Source: Perkinsus chesapeaki
Lineage: Eukaryota > Perkinsozoa > Perkinsida > Perkinsidae
Reading direction: 5' to 3'
Assembly (NCBI GenBank): GCA_013115145.1
Contig: JAAPAO010000076.1
Span: 1 to 64,000 of the forward strand
DNA: 64,000 nt
Each line of letters opens with the position of its first letter. The stretch's first letter is position 1. This document shows, piece after piece, positions 34,724 to 47,000 of the stretch. The translations under genes were made by a program, and so were the position numbers. Below the pieces are notes generated by a model. That model did no database searches. It saw nothing but the letters and a program-made list of their open reading frames with translations, and had not been told where the DNA came from.

Positions 34724-37700
34724 TTATAGCCTTAGTAAACTGCGAGCTTTATCTAAGACATCTTTTCGAATCTTCGGGTAGTTCTCGTCCAAAGTTAAGA
34801 CCTATGGAGACTCAGTGAACGACATGGGAACAGCTCGTACCTTATGGCAAATGCGGATTGCATCGACGTAGCGTTTCGCCTTGAGGAAATTGAAAGCCAG
34901 CCGATACCCAACCGCCGCGCGTCGTTCACAGAAGATTTCCCATGCTTTTTGATAGTGCCTAATGTGACATGTGACCAAGCCTATGGGAAGCTTCACATGG
35001 CTGCATCTTGATATGCTTGCTCTTTTTCATAAATTAGACCTAAAAGCTCCCATGCTCTCCCGCACGATTGGTTCTGATCCTTTGCTTGTAGGCACAGCTT
35101 GGTGGCCAAATCGTACCTAACCATAGTTCACATTAACCGAGAGTGCTAACCCATGCCGGGATGGTGACACGAATGCTAGGGCTTTGTAAGGATTTCAAGC
35201 CCTACTTCCCGCTCGACACGTAGATGTCTGCCAACAATAACCATGCTCTCTCGAAGTCATCTGCGAATTCCGGGTTATACCTGAAACCGATACTGGTGAG
35301 CGAGAGGAACAAAAGTATTTTTTCTCACGAGTTGGCAGCGAATTCACAAATGCGTTTGAGTTGATTGCGTGCTTTGGAGGTTTGCTTAGATAAAACCAGG
35401 CCTTGTGATACCGCCAGGAGTGCTGGTACATAGGTGCGGGTCTCGTTGAACCTTAAAAAGAGTGTGTGACAGATTCGGCGCTTAAAGGTCCTCACAAATT
35501 CATCAAATCGTTCATAGCGGCATCGACTGCCGGTTTACTCCGTGTTAGAAGCTCCGCTTGACTTCTCAATACTCGAAGTTTTGGAGTCCATCCATGCCGC
35601 TCTTGTTCAGCAAGCTCATAACAAAGGTTCCTAGCTTCTGCGATGTGACCTGGTGGTGTGATGCTGGTAGGATTTAGTCCCTGTACGGAAGATGCGGAAA
35701 CTTTTATCGCGCTGGTTACCTCAAGGCTGCATCCATCACTAACGTCAGGAAATAGATATATTTCAATCATTTGTAAGGTGGCATCATAACGATAATCAGC
35801 ATCACTTCGGGCTGCGCTGAACTCCACGATGGCCTCCTGCGATGTAACACTCGTGGGTGCAAAGATGCGAGTATGCCACAACAGAGTTCCCCCCATGAGC
35901 CTTACTAAGTGCCTACCTCAGGTTGATTGAGCCAACGGTAGTGTAGCCCTCGACAGTATCTGGAAAGTGAACGACCAAAAGACAGTACGAAACAACGTGG
36001 CGATTACCAAGACACTGAGGGAGCACCAAGAAGAAGACCTACCTGAGTCCGGACGGAGCATACTTCCCTTCCGATAGGGATCCCCCAACCTTCTCGAGAT
36101 ATTTGTCACCGAGCTTCGCTAATCTGGATGAGTATGCGGTGACAGCGGACCATCAGGATCACATACCTTCCTGTCTTCCTTAGAAGCGTCAGTAACTGGC
36201 CCAAAGCATGAAAATTGGAAGAATCTTTCTCGATCAATTCTTTATAGTGCGCAATAACATCCTTGAACCTATTTTGGCTAGATAACAAATAACCACCCCT
36301 CCATAATATACCCATCAGATGATTCACCGGAGATGTTGCCCTGTATGAAGCGGTTATCAGATGCACCTGCCGCAGCCCTTTGGGACTTCGATGCCATCAC
36401 AGATGCTAGCAGCATATCTGACCTCAAAGTGACCGCCTAAGGTCCTGGCGAATACCACTTACCAGCATCTTCGTGTTCCTTATTAATCCTTAATAATGAT
36501 CTGAGGTTCTTCTCTGATGTTTCGATATCCCCGCGGGTTAGATGCAAGCGCGCGAGAGCCATGAGTGCATCTTCTGTTGTAGAAGGGATCAGATTGATAT
36601 CTAGATTACCCACAGTTTACCATGGTCAGCATCGAACTCCAATGCAGCTGTATATTGCCCAATCGCTGCATCGTAATTATGTTCCCGTTTTCCGAGATAC
36701 TCGCCTGAGCGGCTTATGTATGCATGAAAGTTGAAGCACCGTACCAAGCTGGTAATGTACATCTGCCGTAAGATGTCTTAAGCCACTTAATGATGCATCT
36801 TCCTCATCTTTGGCGATCTTATTATCATGAGCAAAACCAAGCAAGGAGAGGCCTTTCAATGCAGTCTCCCTAGCTTCTTGTAACGCATTGAGTGACCTAG
36901 GGAGAACACTCTCCTGGAAAACCAACGTCAAATAAGTTCTCCCCGATGATACTCGCTTTCACACTTCCACAAGGTTCAAAAACGTTGTGCAGTTCGGAAA
37001 TTATTGCGCGCCAACAACTGGTGACTCACGAGTGGTGAGCACAGTCAATTCGTGCACTCATTCTGCAACGTTCTGTAGCTCAGATAGTGACGTCCAAGCA
37101 ACGCACACGACTCAGACTCATTCCTTACTCAGGTATCTTCTGCTGCGTCATAGACTCCCTTCCTAGGTGCTAAAAATGCCAAATGCGAAGTTGTACCCCA
37201 TGCAAAATCTACCGTGGCGTCATGGCTTTCTTGATGGGCTCTTGAGAGAAGCAGATAGCTCTTTATTCTGAATAGGAAACCCGAGTCACCTTAAAAGATC
37301 TAAGCGGTGTCAGTATTGTTAATTTCTCTACCATTAATAGGAGCCTGGTATGCAATAATATGTACGTGGTGTACACTAGAAAACTAATATCATTAGTTTG
37401 GTACGTGCTACTTGTACTTGATACATGATTATTAATTATTAGTGAGCTCTTATCATCAAGATTAGTCATTAAAAGTGCTATGTATGATTTACAGCTTATT
37501 TGCCCTTAGGGCATAGACTGACAACACTGGGAACACAGGGACTACGGATTCTACCGGGGGGGAGCAGCCCATGAAACTAGCCAACGGGCTCACCTTTCGG
37601 CAACCTGATCTGGCACACCTGCATCATGTGGATTGGCCGTATTCTTGTTAATCTCTTGAATGCAATCGTTGTAGCGTCGGAGGTCAAGATAGAGACTGGC

Positions 37701-40700
37701 AAGATCGAGCCTCAGATCCGAGCATCTGAGCGCCTGTCATTCTATAAGATGCCTTAGTAGAAACCAGCCGCAGTTTGTAAGAGGATTTCATCGTCCTCGA
37801 AGCACTCACGTGGCAGTTGGTATAGAGTCACCTCTTCTCAAAGCACTCTTATAGTAATCTATAGCCTTCTCGTAATCATGTGTCTGATGACAGCAATTAA
37901 CGAACAATCGACAACAAGGCAAGCTGATTCGGCTTAGCTGAACCTTGCCTGTATCCAAGCCTGTCCGATTTTCCTGACGAGGCTGCGGTCGCTAACCTTC
38001 CCAGATTTGTCAAGCTTGGCAGCATCCTCGAAAGCTTCTATCGCTTTCACTGGCTCCTGTAAGAAGTCCCCGTATGTAGCTTATGTTATATTCTACGCAG
38101 AGCTCTACCTGTATGGATATGTAGGTATCTCCCAGTAATGTAAAGTTAATGACACTCGGCTGGTGAATGCAGACGTCTTTGTAGCATTGAGCGTAGCTGA
38201 CCAACAGGCTCACAAATGTTCAACGATTGTTCTCTTCCGTTACGCTTGTTTTTCTTTCCGGTGGTCTTTGTAAATGTCTGCCATAGCTAGTCGAGCTTTC
38301 ACGAAGTTCTGGCTTGTTGGAGGTACGCGTCGAAGGACCGCAAGTGCCTCGCCGACATTCCCAAGTTTGATTGCTACGTCTGCGCCTACACGAGGTATAT
38401 CATGATTCGGGCTGGAGAAGAGCGATCTACCCGCAATGAGTACAGCGATCTCTTCAACTGTATCCGAGAACTCTGCTATGGCTTCCTCCTCAACCTGCTT
38501 AGCCTCGGCAATCCTAAGACAGGCCCAGCTGCCTCGGTGACCCAGCGTCGCGCTGAGTGACGTGATCGATAAATGACGTATTCTTACGAAACACGCGATC
38601 AAGCATTACGGGGAAAGTTGCACACGGAGCAGCTTGATAACTGTTGTATTTGGACTTTTTGAGTAAGTAGTAGAATTACTCGACAAGCTGTTACTTCTCT
38701 CAAACACGTTTGGTGTAGCCTTACAAATCTTTTGCTGCCAATGCCTTAATTAAACCACAGAATATTAGAGACCGGTCTCGTAGGGTAATGTTAGGAATGT
38801 TTGCTGATGTTTTACCCATAACTTTGCTACTCGGAACCCGCTTGCCGGTTTTACAGCGCACCTGAAGGCGCACTTACCAGCTGTGTGCGAATCTCGCGTA
38901 CGAAGAGGAGGTCGGAACTAATGTCATATAGTATGCTGATCGCAGATGGGGACATCTTGTTCGAGCAAAATAGTAACGGTTGGAGATAATACCGCCACCG
39001 GTCGTTCGGTGAACGTGTATGTTCAAAACTTATCTAGTTCGACTCTCTGGTCTCGACTCCTAGGGGTCAGTCTAATGGGCCCGATCGGGTGGTACAATGG
39101 CAAGGCAAAAAATTGTGGACAGTGTAAGGATCCTCACTGCACTTACACCTTCGACTTCGAGGGCATCTCTCAGTATTTTAACGGCTTCGTCGAGCTCATT
39201 CCCAGCAATGAGAGTCTCTGCCTTCACGGCTGCATAAAGAGGATGAAAACGAATAGAGAAATCTTGAGAAAGGCCTTGCTCGAGATACCTAGCAGCTTAG
39301 GGCTGATGAAGGGCGGATTCCCCAATTAGACCCACCTCGCTGCGGTCTGTTGTTGTCCTAATCCACTGTATAGACGCGCGAGGCGGATGTAGGCCTCCAC
39401 GCACCCTGGGTCCGACTTCACCGATTGCACTAGTAACCTTGAGAGAAGTCCTCTTGGTCCGTCCACCTTGAGAGCAACTCTACCTCAACGCTTTGTCGGT
39501 GCTGCCCATATCGATGTTGGCTTGTGCAATAGATATTTTTATATTAGTCAACCCTGGCATGAATTTGCTTATAGTTTCCAGGACCTGAGCCATTCGGGTT
39601 GTGGACGCGTATGATGACCCAGCGCACTTTGATTCCACGAGATAGATCGCTGCTGCTGCTTCCCGCGGTTGCTTCTTCTTTACGGGAGTGATTGAGGCAG
39701 ATGTACCTGCACTGTATTTCGCGTTCGCCGCTTCGACTGCCACTAGAACTACTCATGTGACACTTGCGCCATGAAATAGGGGTTAAGATGGCTATAGAAA
39801 GCATCTTCTGAGGAGTGCTTGAAACGAGTTATGTGCAACGTAAGGCTTTCATTCAAAGCCGACACCGCCTAGAAGAAGAGGAATGTGTCTCCCAAGAAGC
39901 ATAATTTCGATCACTTGCTCATGGCGCCCTTCATGGCTTGCAATAACGGCTTTGAGGAACGCGGTATCAGCTAGTTTTTGGCCTACCACAAAACAAAGCC
40001 TACTGCGGTGAATGTTTGTTAAGACGCTTACCTGCCGATGAGATGTTGGTGAGGAGATCAAGCTGATCTGAGGCCTCCGAAAAGTTATCGGAAGCAATGC
40101 AGCACCTAATAGATATACTTAGAGAGCCATAACGGGGTAATAGTTACCAAATGGTGCCGTACAGAGCGTCAATCTCCGAACCTTCTACTGAAGCCGTCAT
40201 AGCCTTATTGAAGTACTCTGTCGCCTGACATGGAACTTGCTAACGTTATTTTTATCTTAGAGTTAAGCAATTCCGTGGGCGCCTGCACATATCTGGAACG
40301 TCTGGTATTCCCCAGCTGAGCGTTTGCTAAACTTCTTCTTTCGATAGAGCAATAATCGGTCTCTCACTTCAGTCTCTCTCCCCATCATGAGCAGCTCATA
40401 GCCAAGCTCAGTGAGGCACCTGCTTGGGCTGCAATCACCATTACCAAACCTAAGTCCATCCTGCAGCTCTTAGTGTAAGGCTGGGTACCCATGAGACACC
40501 AGCTCTTGAGAGCATTTGAGGGCAGACAGGGCCCCTTGAATGCAAGCATCGACAACCTTTCTCCCTTTCGTTGGGCTCGAGGCGTAGTCGGCAGCTGAGT
40601 AGAGAGCTCTCGAAGTGACGTTGTGCCTTGTGAGAGCTTTTCGACTTTAAGACTCACCCTTTCCAACTGGTGTGGCACAGAGCCGGGCCATCAGAGCAGC

Positions 40701-42238
40701 AAAGGACAGAAGTATCTGTTGTGGAATGAAAGCCAAAGATATTGACCTCCCCTCACGGCGGGATTCCGCGGCTCTTTGCTCGATATCAATTCCTGGATCT
40801 TTTGCACATCCTGCGCCAGCTTAGTGGATGGACCTTCGGTCGCAGCTGACAGCACCGCCTGGAAGATGTTGCTTCAGGTGGAATCGTCTGCCATTCCAAC
40901 TTTAAGTTTTCCGAGTTCTATATCAGCACTAGCTGTCATCTGACTCGCCTCAACTCGTTCGATTGCATCACGAGCCTGTTCGCAGAAGATAACAAGTCTA
41001 AGACAGGGGCAGGTGATATCACTTGATCGAACTCAGCGGCCAACATGCACGCCCACGCCTGGCTCAAGGCGCACGGAATATACCTGATGAAGGCGTTATA
41101 TGACTCAGTAGGCGTATGCCTCACCATTCCCCGTTCGTGGCGAGGCACTCGGCGAAGATGTCCATAGCTGCTGGAATCTGCCGTTTAGAGATGAGGACCT
41201 AAAAAGGCCATGCAAGGCACTTGCACGGTTGCTGAGCGAACAACCTCCGCCTTCCCCATCAGAGCATCGACTGCTGTAGAGGATTTCCTGAGCGACGCTT
41301 CGAACCACTTCATGGCCACTTCGAGGACGGCCGCACTGAAGTTCTTAATCTAATCAAAAGCGACAACAGGTTGCGTATCAGAAGGGTCGCGGTTACTCGG
41401 CCTTGGTCCATGCGACGCCACCCTAGTTCAATGATGCACCATCCTTTGAGAGCCATTCCCGTAGGATTCAGCGAAGACGTTTCCGGGTCGTTAGGATTGC
41501 TTAGAGGGACTGGAGGGAGAGGCAATAGGAAGTAGGGCAGTCGCGGAGAGCTCACTGGGATCGTCCCATTTCTGATAGGCGGGATTAGCATCTAAATACC
41601 TAAAAGAGAATAGAGCCTTAAAAGAAGCAGCAGTTTACTGAGTTGCTCGCTCAAGGTCCCCGACTAGCCAGAAAAAAAGGGCTGCCAAATTCTGGCTCGA
41701 GGTCGCATATCTGAACCTCAAGATTCCAGGGCACGGGCAGCAAGCTGAACTACCCCGTAGAGTTGTTGTCACTCTGGCATCGTGAAAGCTTTTGTTGAAG
41801 TTCAGAGATTGCTTCCTTATCTTTACCAGTGAACTAGGAAACATCGTAGTAACAGTTGTGAAACAGGTTTCGAGAACCTTCTTGTTCATCCATAAAGCTG
41901 CAGCATATATAGCTATTTCACATGGGGTAGCGATGCGAGAGCTCGACCCTATAATTGACTTAAGGTGTTCGAGGGCGCTTCTAGCAGACTTCACCGTCCG
42001 ACCGCCGGAACAGTATCTGAGTCATCCACGGCTCACGAAATGAGTATATCATTTCGGTGTTATCTGCGACCCTGGCGACGTACATGTCGGCGGCAGTGAG
42101 GAGATCTCGAAGGCTCCTGTCATTGGCATCGGACAGAGTTAGCCTCTCGAGCAGCTGAGTCACGAGGGTCAGGTGGCCTTTGCGGCAATAGTAGAATGCG
42201 AGCGAGCATACTTGGTCAGGAGTTAGTCGACTTGACAT
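34724..42238 (-). CDS. IFT139: Intraflagellar transport protein 139 (TTC21B), multi-exon
   Basis: A TPR superhelical subunit of IFT complex A, which drives retrograde transport in flagella and carries membrane cargo. The N terminus from ATG 42238 ([20 protein letters not shown]) resembles the INYYCR start of TTC21B. TPR-type segments follow across many short introns: [20 protein letters not shown] (about 39225), [20 protein letters not shown] with [17 protein letters not shown] (about 38260), [20 protein letters not shown] then [12 protein letters not shown] (about 36200). The C terminus is diagnostic: [20 protein letters not shown] followed, across a 39-nt intron (34802-34840), by [20 protein letters not shown] and TAA at 34724-34726. 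The span is about right for a protein of 1200-1400 residues. Its presence shows that the organism makes a flagellum or cilium. I did not define all exon borders; some middle exons may hide frameshifts. Confidence 0.85.
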
Positions 42239-42537
42239 TCACAATAGCAAAGCTTTTGCTCGGTGGAATGAGTATTTGCTAACCTAGTAATGCGAGGTTG
42301 CAAATAGAATAGGTCTTTGAGAAGTTCCCAAGCGCTCGCAGGCTTCTAAGAAATTCAGCAAATGGTGCTCCTGGCTGCATGCGATTATAAAACTTATTCC
42401 CAGCAACGCAAGTGCGATGTATCCAAAGAGCTAAACGGCTATGTGTTACAGTAAAGGGTTCAACTAAATATCTGGATAAGTAGTCGTGTAAATGACTTGT
42501 GATAGACGGGCCAACCTGTCTCGACCACCGATGATGC
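42239..42537. other. Spacer between IFT139 and a small secreted peptide gene
   Basis: Presumed IFT139 promoter side. Both flanking genes are on the minus strand. No element recognised. Confidence 0.35.
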
Positions 42538-42726
42538 TCAACGTTGTTTCTTCTGGCACCAACACCTTACATACAGTATCGTTTCCTCACAACGGCAATC
42601 TCCGAGAGGGCAGCCATCACAGGCTTTGGTAGGACTAACAAGCTTCCTTCCGCCTATGGTTCCATCAGGAGTAGCTGATCCAACCAGGGCAACAATGAGG
42701 CATAAGTAGATGACGGTATATTTCAT
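42538..42726 (-). CDS. Small secreted cysteine-rich peptide
   Basis: A 62-residue peptide from ATG 42726. Signal peptide: MKYTVIYLCLIVALVGSA, cleavage probably after GSA. The mature part is about 44 residues with C-x2-C-x4-C-x-C-x7-R-C-x-C and a basic end (QKKQR). The cysteine spacing closely follows that of the peptide at 20161-20364, though the intervening residues differ. No family recognised. Single exon as read. It lies upstream of IFT139 on the same strand but is probably transcribed on its own. Confidence 0.55.
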   Translation of the reverse strand: MKYTVIYLCLIVALVGSATPDGTIGGRKLVSPTKACDGCPLGDCRCEETILYVRCWCQKKQR

Positions 42727-44065
42727 TATAAACGCTGTGATATTAAATGGTCGCTGTAGAAGAAGCAGGGGTAACTGCTCTTTGTAAAGCTTCTGGTGCC
42801 TTTACTGAGGGCCCATTAGTGACGCCGCTGCAGATTCTCACAGCTGAAAAATAGGCGTCGCGATGCACCCTTCAGCTCAGCTTTTCGCTAATGGGGTTTC
42901 ACTGAGCCATTCACGGCAGCTCGTGTGCCCTCATCGAGTCGTTCACGAGAGGCTCAGCCAGCTAAGCCAGATACAGTATGCGAATACGAAATAACACCGA
43001 ATTAGGAGACTCATGCCTGTACGTCGTGAGCTGTACGTAATCAATAGTTCACACGCAAGTGGCCACTACTGAGCGACGCAGATTTGAACCGGAAAGAGAG
43101 ATGAAGATTTGGCGATGTTGCAGAGGTGTGGTCGGTGACCGACTGACGAGTCCTCGGCGACGACAATCACACCCAGCGTTTATTGATATAAACCTTCACC
43201 TTTTTAACATGAAGCTGGCACTATTCACCTCGACTGCCAAATCCGCGCGTACGAATCGGAAACGACTTGCCCGATGTCCACCGGGGTGACTACACCTTTT
43301 CAACGTCTATTTTGACAATAGTAAGTTCTATTTCAACGAAGTTTACGTTCGCTGGCTCCCATATGATATCGAAGTTACTTAACGAGAATCTTAACGTAAA
43401 GTTAGTTCGCCCGTCGAAATAGAAGTTACTGTTGTCGAAATAGGCGTTGAAAAGGTGTACGGAGGAGCGATCGCAACCAGAGGGGCATCATCACCCCTGC
43501 CGCGATGAGGGCAATAGAAACCGCCGCGCGCGATAGACTGGTCGCACCGTATACGAACACACGTAGCAAGGACCTGTTCGGCAATAGAACTACCAAAGTC
43601 ATCAAAAGACATTCAAGCTCGGCAATTATGGCCAAGATCATTCGAGAAGGATAGTCGATTTCGGCGTGAAGACATGGATATTATATGATAGAGAAGTCTC
43701 GCGAACAGAAGAATGTTCGATACAATGCCTGAACGATTCTTCGGCGCGACCCGCGACAAACCGGTGACATTTTCCGGGACTCGCGGGTTTCGCAAAGCTG
43801 GTAAAACGAACCCCACGCTTGAGAATTAATAGTGGCTATAGAAGGGATATCAGTATTCAGTGATGTCCAACCTCGAGTTTTCGAGTGGGCTGTGGATTTC
43901 CGTGTAGTGTAGTCTCGCTTCCTCAACTCAAGAGAGTTCATCACAGAAACGAGGATCGGTAAATTGACGTACTCAACACCAAATTCTCGATTGCAAGCGA
44001 TTCACAATTGATCAACGTAAAGTCGTACATCGAATTGTACAAAAGAGAGTAGCGGATACTGGACA
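42727..44065. other. Intergenic region containing a MITE
   Basis: Apart from the MITE at 43293-43457 I see only short frames on the minus strand (43426-43944), some hydrophobic, which I cannot support as genes. Confidence 0.35.
43293..43457. mobile_element. 165-bp MITE with about 46-bp imperfect terminal inverted repeats
   Basis: The left end CACCTTTTCAACGTCTATTT and the right end, reversed, CACCTTTTCAACGCCTATTT pair almost perfectly, and the match continues with few mismatches for about 46 bp. TA flanks both ends (43291-43292 and 43458-43459), which is the target-site duplication of Tc1/mariner-type elements. There is no coding capacity. It is a non-autonomous element, Stowaway-like in form. 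Confidence 0.8.
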
Positions 44066-47000
44066 TCATGTATGGTGGCTGATAGACGTGCCAATACACC
44101 GTAACAGTTCGAGCTCTCTCACAGTGGCGCAGTTGCCCTGGCTTCCAGACAGCAGACTAGCGATATCATCGAAGCTGAAGAAATGACTCTGAGCAATCTT
44201 AGAAGCCATCACCAGCTCGCTTCGATTAACTTCCTTGACACCTGCATGCTCAGCCAAGCGTAGGAGATCTCTGGTATGATTGAGAAGGACTATTGCAAGC
44301 TTAATAGGATACTCTGGATCGTGCAGAGGAATCATGCCAGTTCTTGTAAGCTTATCGATGCACCGCAGCACAGGCGGGACGAACTTGCTATCTCGGAGCC
44401 CCACTTCAAGCAGCGCGGCGAAGGCATCTGGCCGCTCTGGGTAATAGGCGACCGAGTGAATGATTATATGGTTTATTTTTTCGAAAACGGCTTCGCATGG
44501 CGGATCAAGGCCGTGAGTTATAACATGCCGCAGTGACCTGTTTACTAGCGGCGACAGCATATACGCAATGAATTCCTCCAGATCTTTCTTAAGGATGTCA
44601 CCACAGGACCAAAACTCACGTGACCGCGTTATACGCTCGACAGGATCCAAAAACGCTAAGTAAACGGCTGGATCAGTTTTGGGGTCACAGGCGTCGAATA
44701 TGAACGTCGATGCTTTTGTTAGAAGCTTCAGCAGCTGTCGTGGTTTATCTATCCGGCTCCCGGACAATAAGGCTGAGTTAAGAGCACGTAGAGTTGCAAT
44801 GGCGGCTGTTAGGGATGTTGGCAGCGACCCGACCTCAGAGTCGGGCTTGCTCAGTGGGTCAGACGTACTGAGGGTGTCGACAGGTGGTGGGAGGAGGAGC
44901 TTCACCACCTACCAAAGAGAGAGCATCACAAGGACAAAGGCGAAGCTGGTTGAGGCTCGATACAGCCGAGTGCTTCACCACCGATGGCTACACTTGAGTC
45001 AGAGTTGGCTTCTTTCAAAGCATCTTGCATGGCGAATCCCCAGGCACTTCCCCCGCTCTTCACGATAGCATCAGCCAGCAGTTTGCAACTCCGTGTTGAG
45101 CTCTGGCTCATCCTAAAACAATCACACATGGACGCTTCTGAAGCAAACGAGTCATCGTGCCATAACACACGGAAGAATCTCAAGCACCGAAAGAGCCTAT
45201 GACCCCAAAAACAATTTAACTAATTTGTCTGACAGCGTGTCCGAGTGGTTAAGGAGGTGGACTAGAAATCCACTGGGCTCTGCCCGCGCAGGTTCGAATC
45301 CTGCCGCTGTCGATTATGCCTACTCGAATTACCTCTTCAGCAAAGCCGTGCAAAACTCCTTACATGCTCTCCTCGAACAGGATCCGCCATCAACCTACTC
45401 TCACAAGCAATCACTCGGATACCCGAGGCAGCACGTTGGCCGACCTGCTCTGCGACTAGAAGAATCAGATCATTCACGCCTCGATCGCAAAGCTGCCTGT
45501 TAAACAACGCCGTCACCAATTGCACCGTCCTCAAGCGACCAGCTTTCTCGGTAATCTACATACCAACCAGCAGGTTGGCCCAAGGGACGAAGGGGCTACC
45601 CTGCGATCTATCTCAGTGACCACTCCTTTACTTTTGCTGAGGATCCAGAACAACAAGCGACTCGCCGTTGATCCACTAATGTCGATGTGGTCGATCAACT
45701 TGGTAACTAGGCCATCCCAACTTCGCTGAAGTTGTTGGTTCTCCGGAGCGGCTTCTTGCTGAGCGAACGCATCTCAAAAGACGGAGCCATGTTCCCTTTA
45801 CACTAAGAATAATAATCCATTCGACAAGTAGATCAGATATGGGCTCGCACTCTGAAGGTCGACGTTCTACCAACCCAGTCCACAGCTGCAAGACCGCCAA
45901 TCGCTCCGTCACGTCGACGCTGTCGAACATGAGATTCAGTAGTGTCTTCCTGGCCTGATAAAGCCTGCTTCACCGCCTCACGGATGACCATAAGTTACTG
46001 CTCCCTCCAGGACTTGGGTTTCGAACTGTCGCTTAAGTTCCTTCTTTTGTCCCGGTTTAGGTGACGGCCACGCGTTCTCGTGACACTGCAGACTTTGCCC
46101 GTCTCGCATAGAGCGCAGACTCTGCAGCTCTCGGGCAGGTCGAAGCTCGATCTTTAACACTTGCTCTTCTACAGTAGTTCTTGGTTCGCCCGGCGACTTG
46201 CTCGAGACAGCCTTGGGATCCACACTGATGTATTCGGCCAGGACATTGTCCTTGTCATCAGAGTCGACTCTAACCGCGGTCCCGGTGGATGGCTTCTTCC
46301 GTTCGGGTTTACTCTGGTTCCGGCGAGGGCGACTTCGTAAAGCTGGGCTATTGCGAGTCTTTTCAACCGACGCAGCTCGAATGAGCACTGGTTTCAGTGC
46401 TTGTCTCTCAGAAGCAGCTAGTAGTTCCAATTGGGAATCGATGGCAGCTTCCTTGGCAACTGGCAAGAGGTGCCTGAGTAGCTTCTCGCTAGTGGACCGC
46501 AGGCCGGGGTGACGGTCGGTCAGGCAGCCACTCTTTAGCAACGAGGGGAGCACGTCAGGAGGTAGTGACTGAGGCACGGTGAAGGCGCCATTGAAGAATG
46601 CGTTGTGGCGGATGTGCCACCTTTTGGTCATCCAGTCTTTTCACAAGCAGTTCGAGTAGTTTTGCCTTCAAACTGCTGCTGCTGCACGCTGGAGGGCGTT
46701 CAGAAAGAATGGGCTGACAGACAACCTGAAATAGACTGCAGTATTGAAGCACTCTCTAACTTGCCACCTTCCACCATTCATCCACTTCATTTTCCGACCA
46801 GACCTCCTGGCAGCTAGTTGCAGCCACACTAATCTGTGGGCTAGCGTCCCCCATCCGGCGTGCCGTAGGAGGTCCAAAGGTTCTCAGTAGAGCCCTGAAA
46901 AGATACTCCGACCGCAGCCGCTAAATTGGCTACTTGCAATGGGGGTCTCCTTTCGCGCTTAGCATCACGGCACTGAGTGCCAGAGCGAGGCATGCTCTAT

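Noticed and set aside
38946-39329. 127-codon + strand frame with several cysteines
   Set aside because: The minus strand here encodes a TPR segment of IFT139 ([16 protein letters not shown]) ending at a GTAAGT donor; the + frame is a shadow.
43070-43095. tRNA-like GGTTCAAATC on the minus strand
   Set aside because: The T stem does not pair and no cloverleaf surrounds it.
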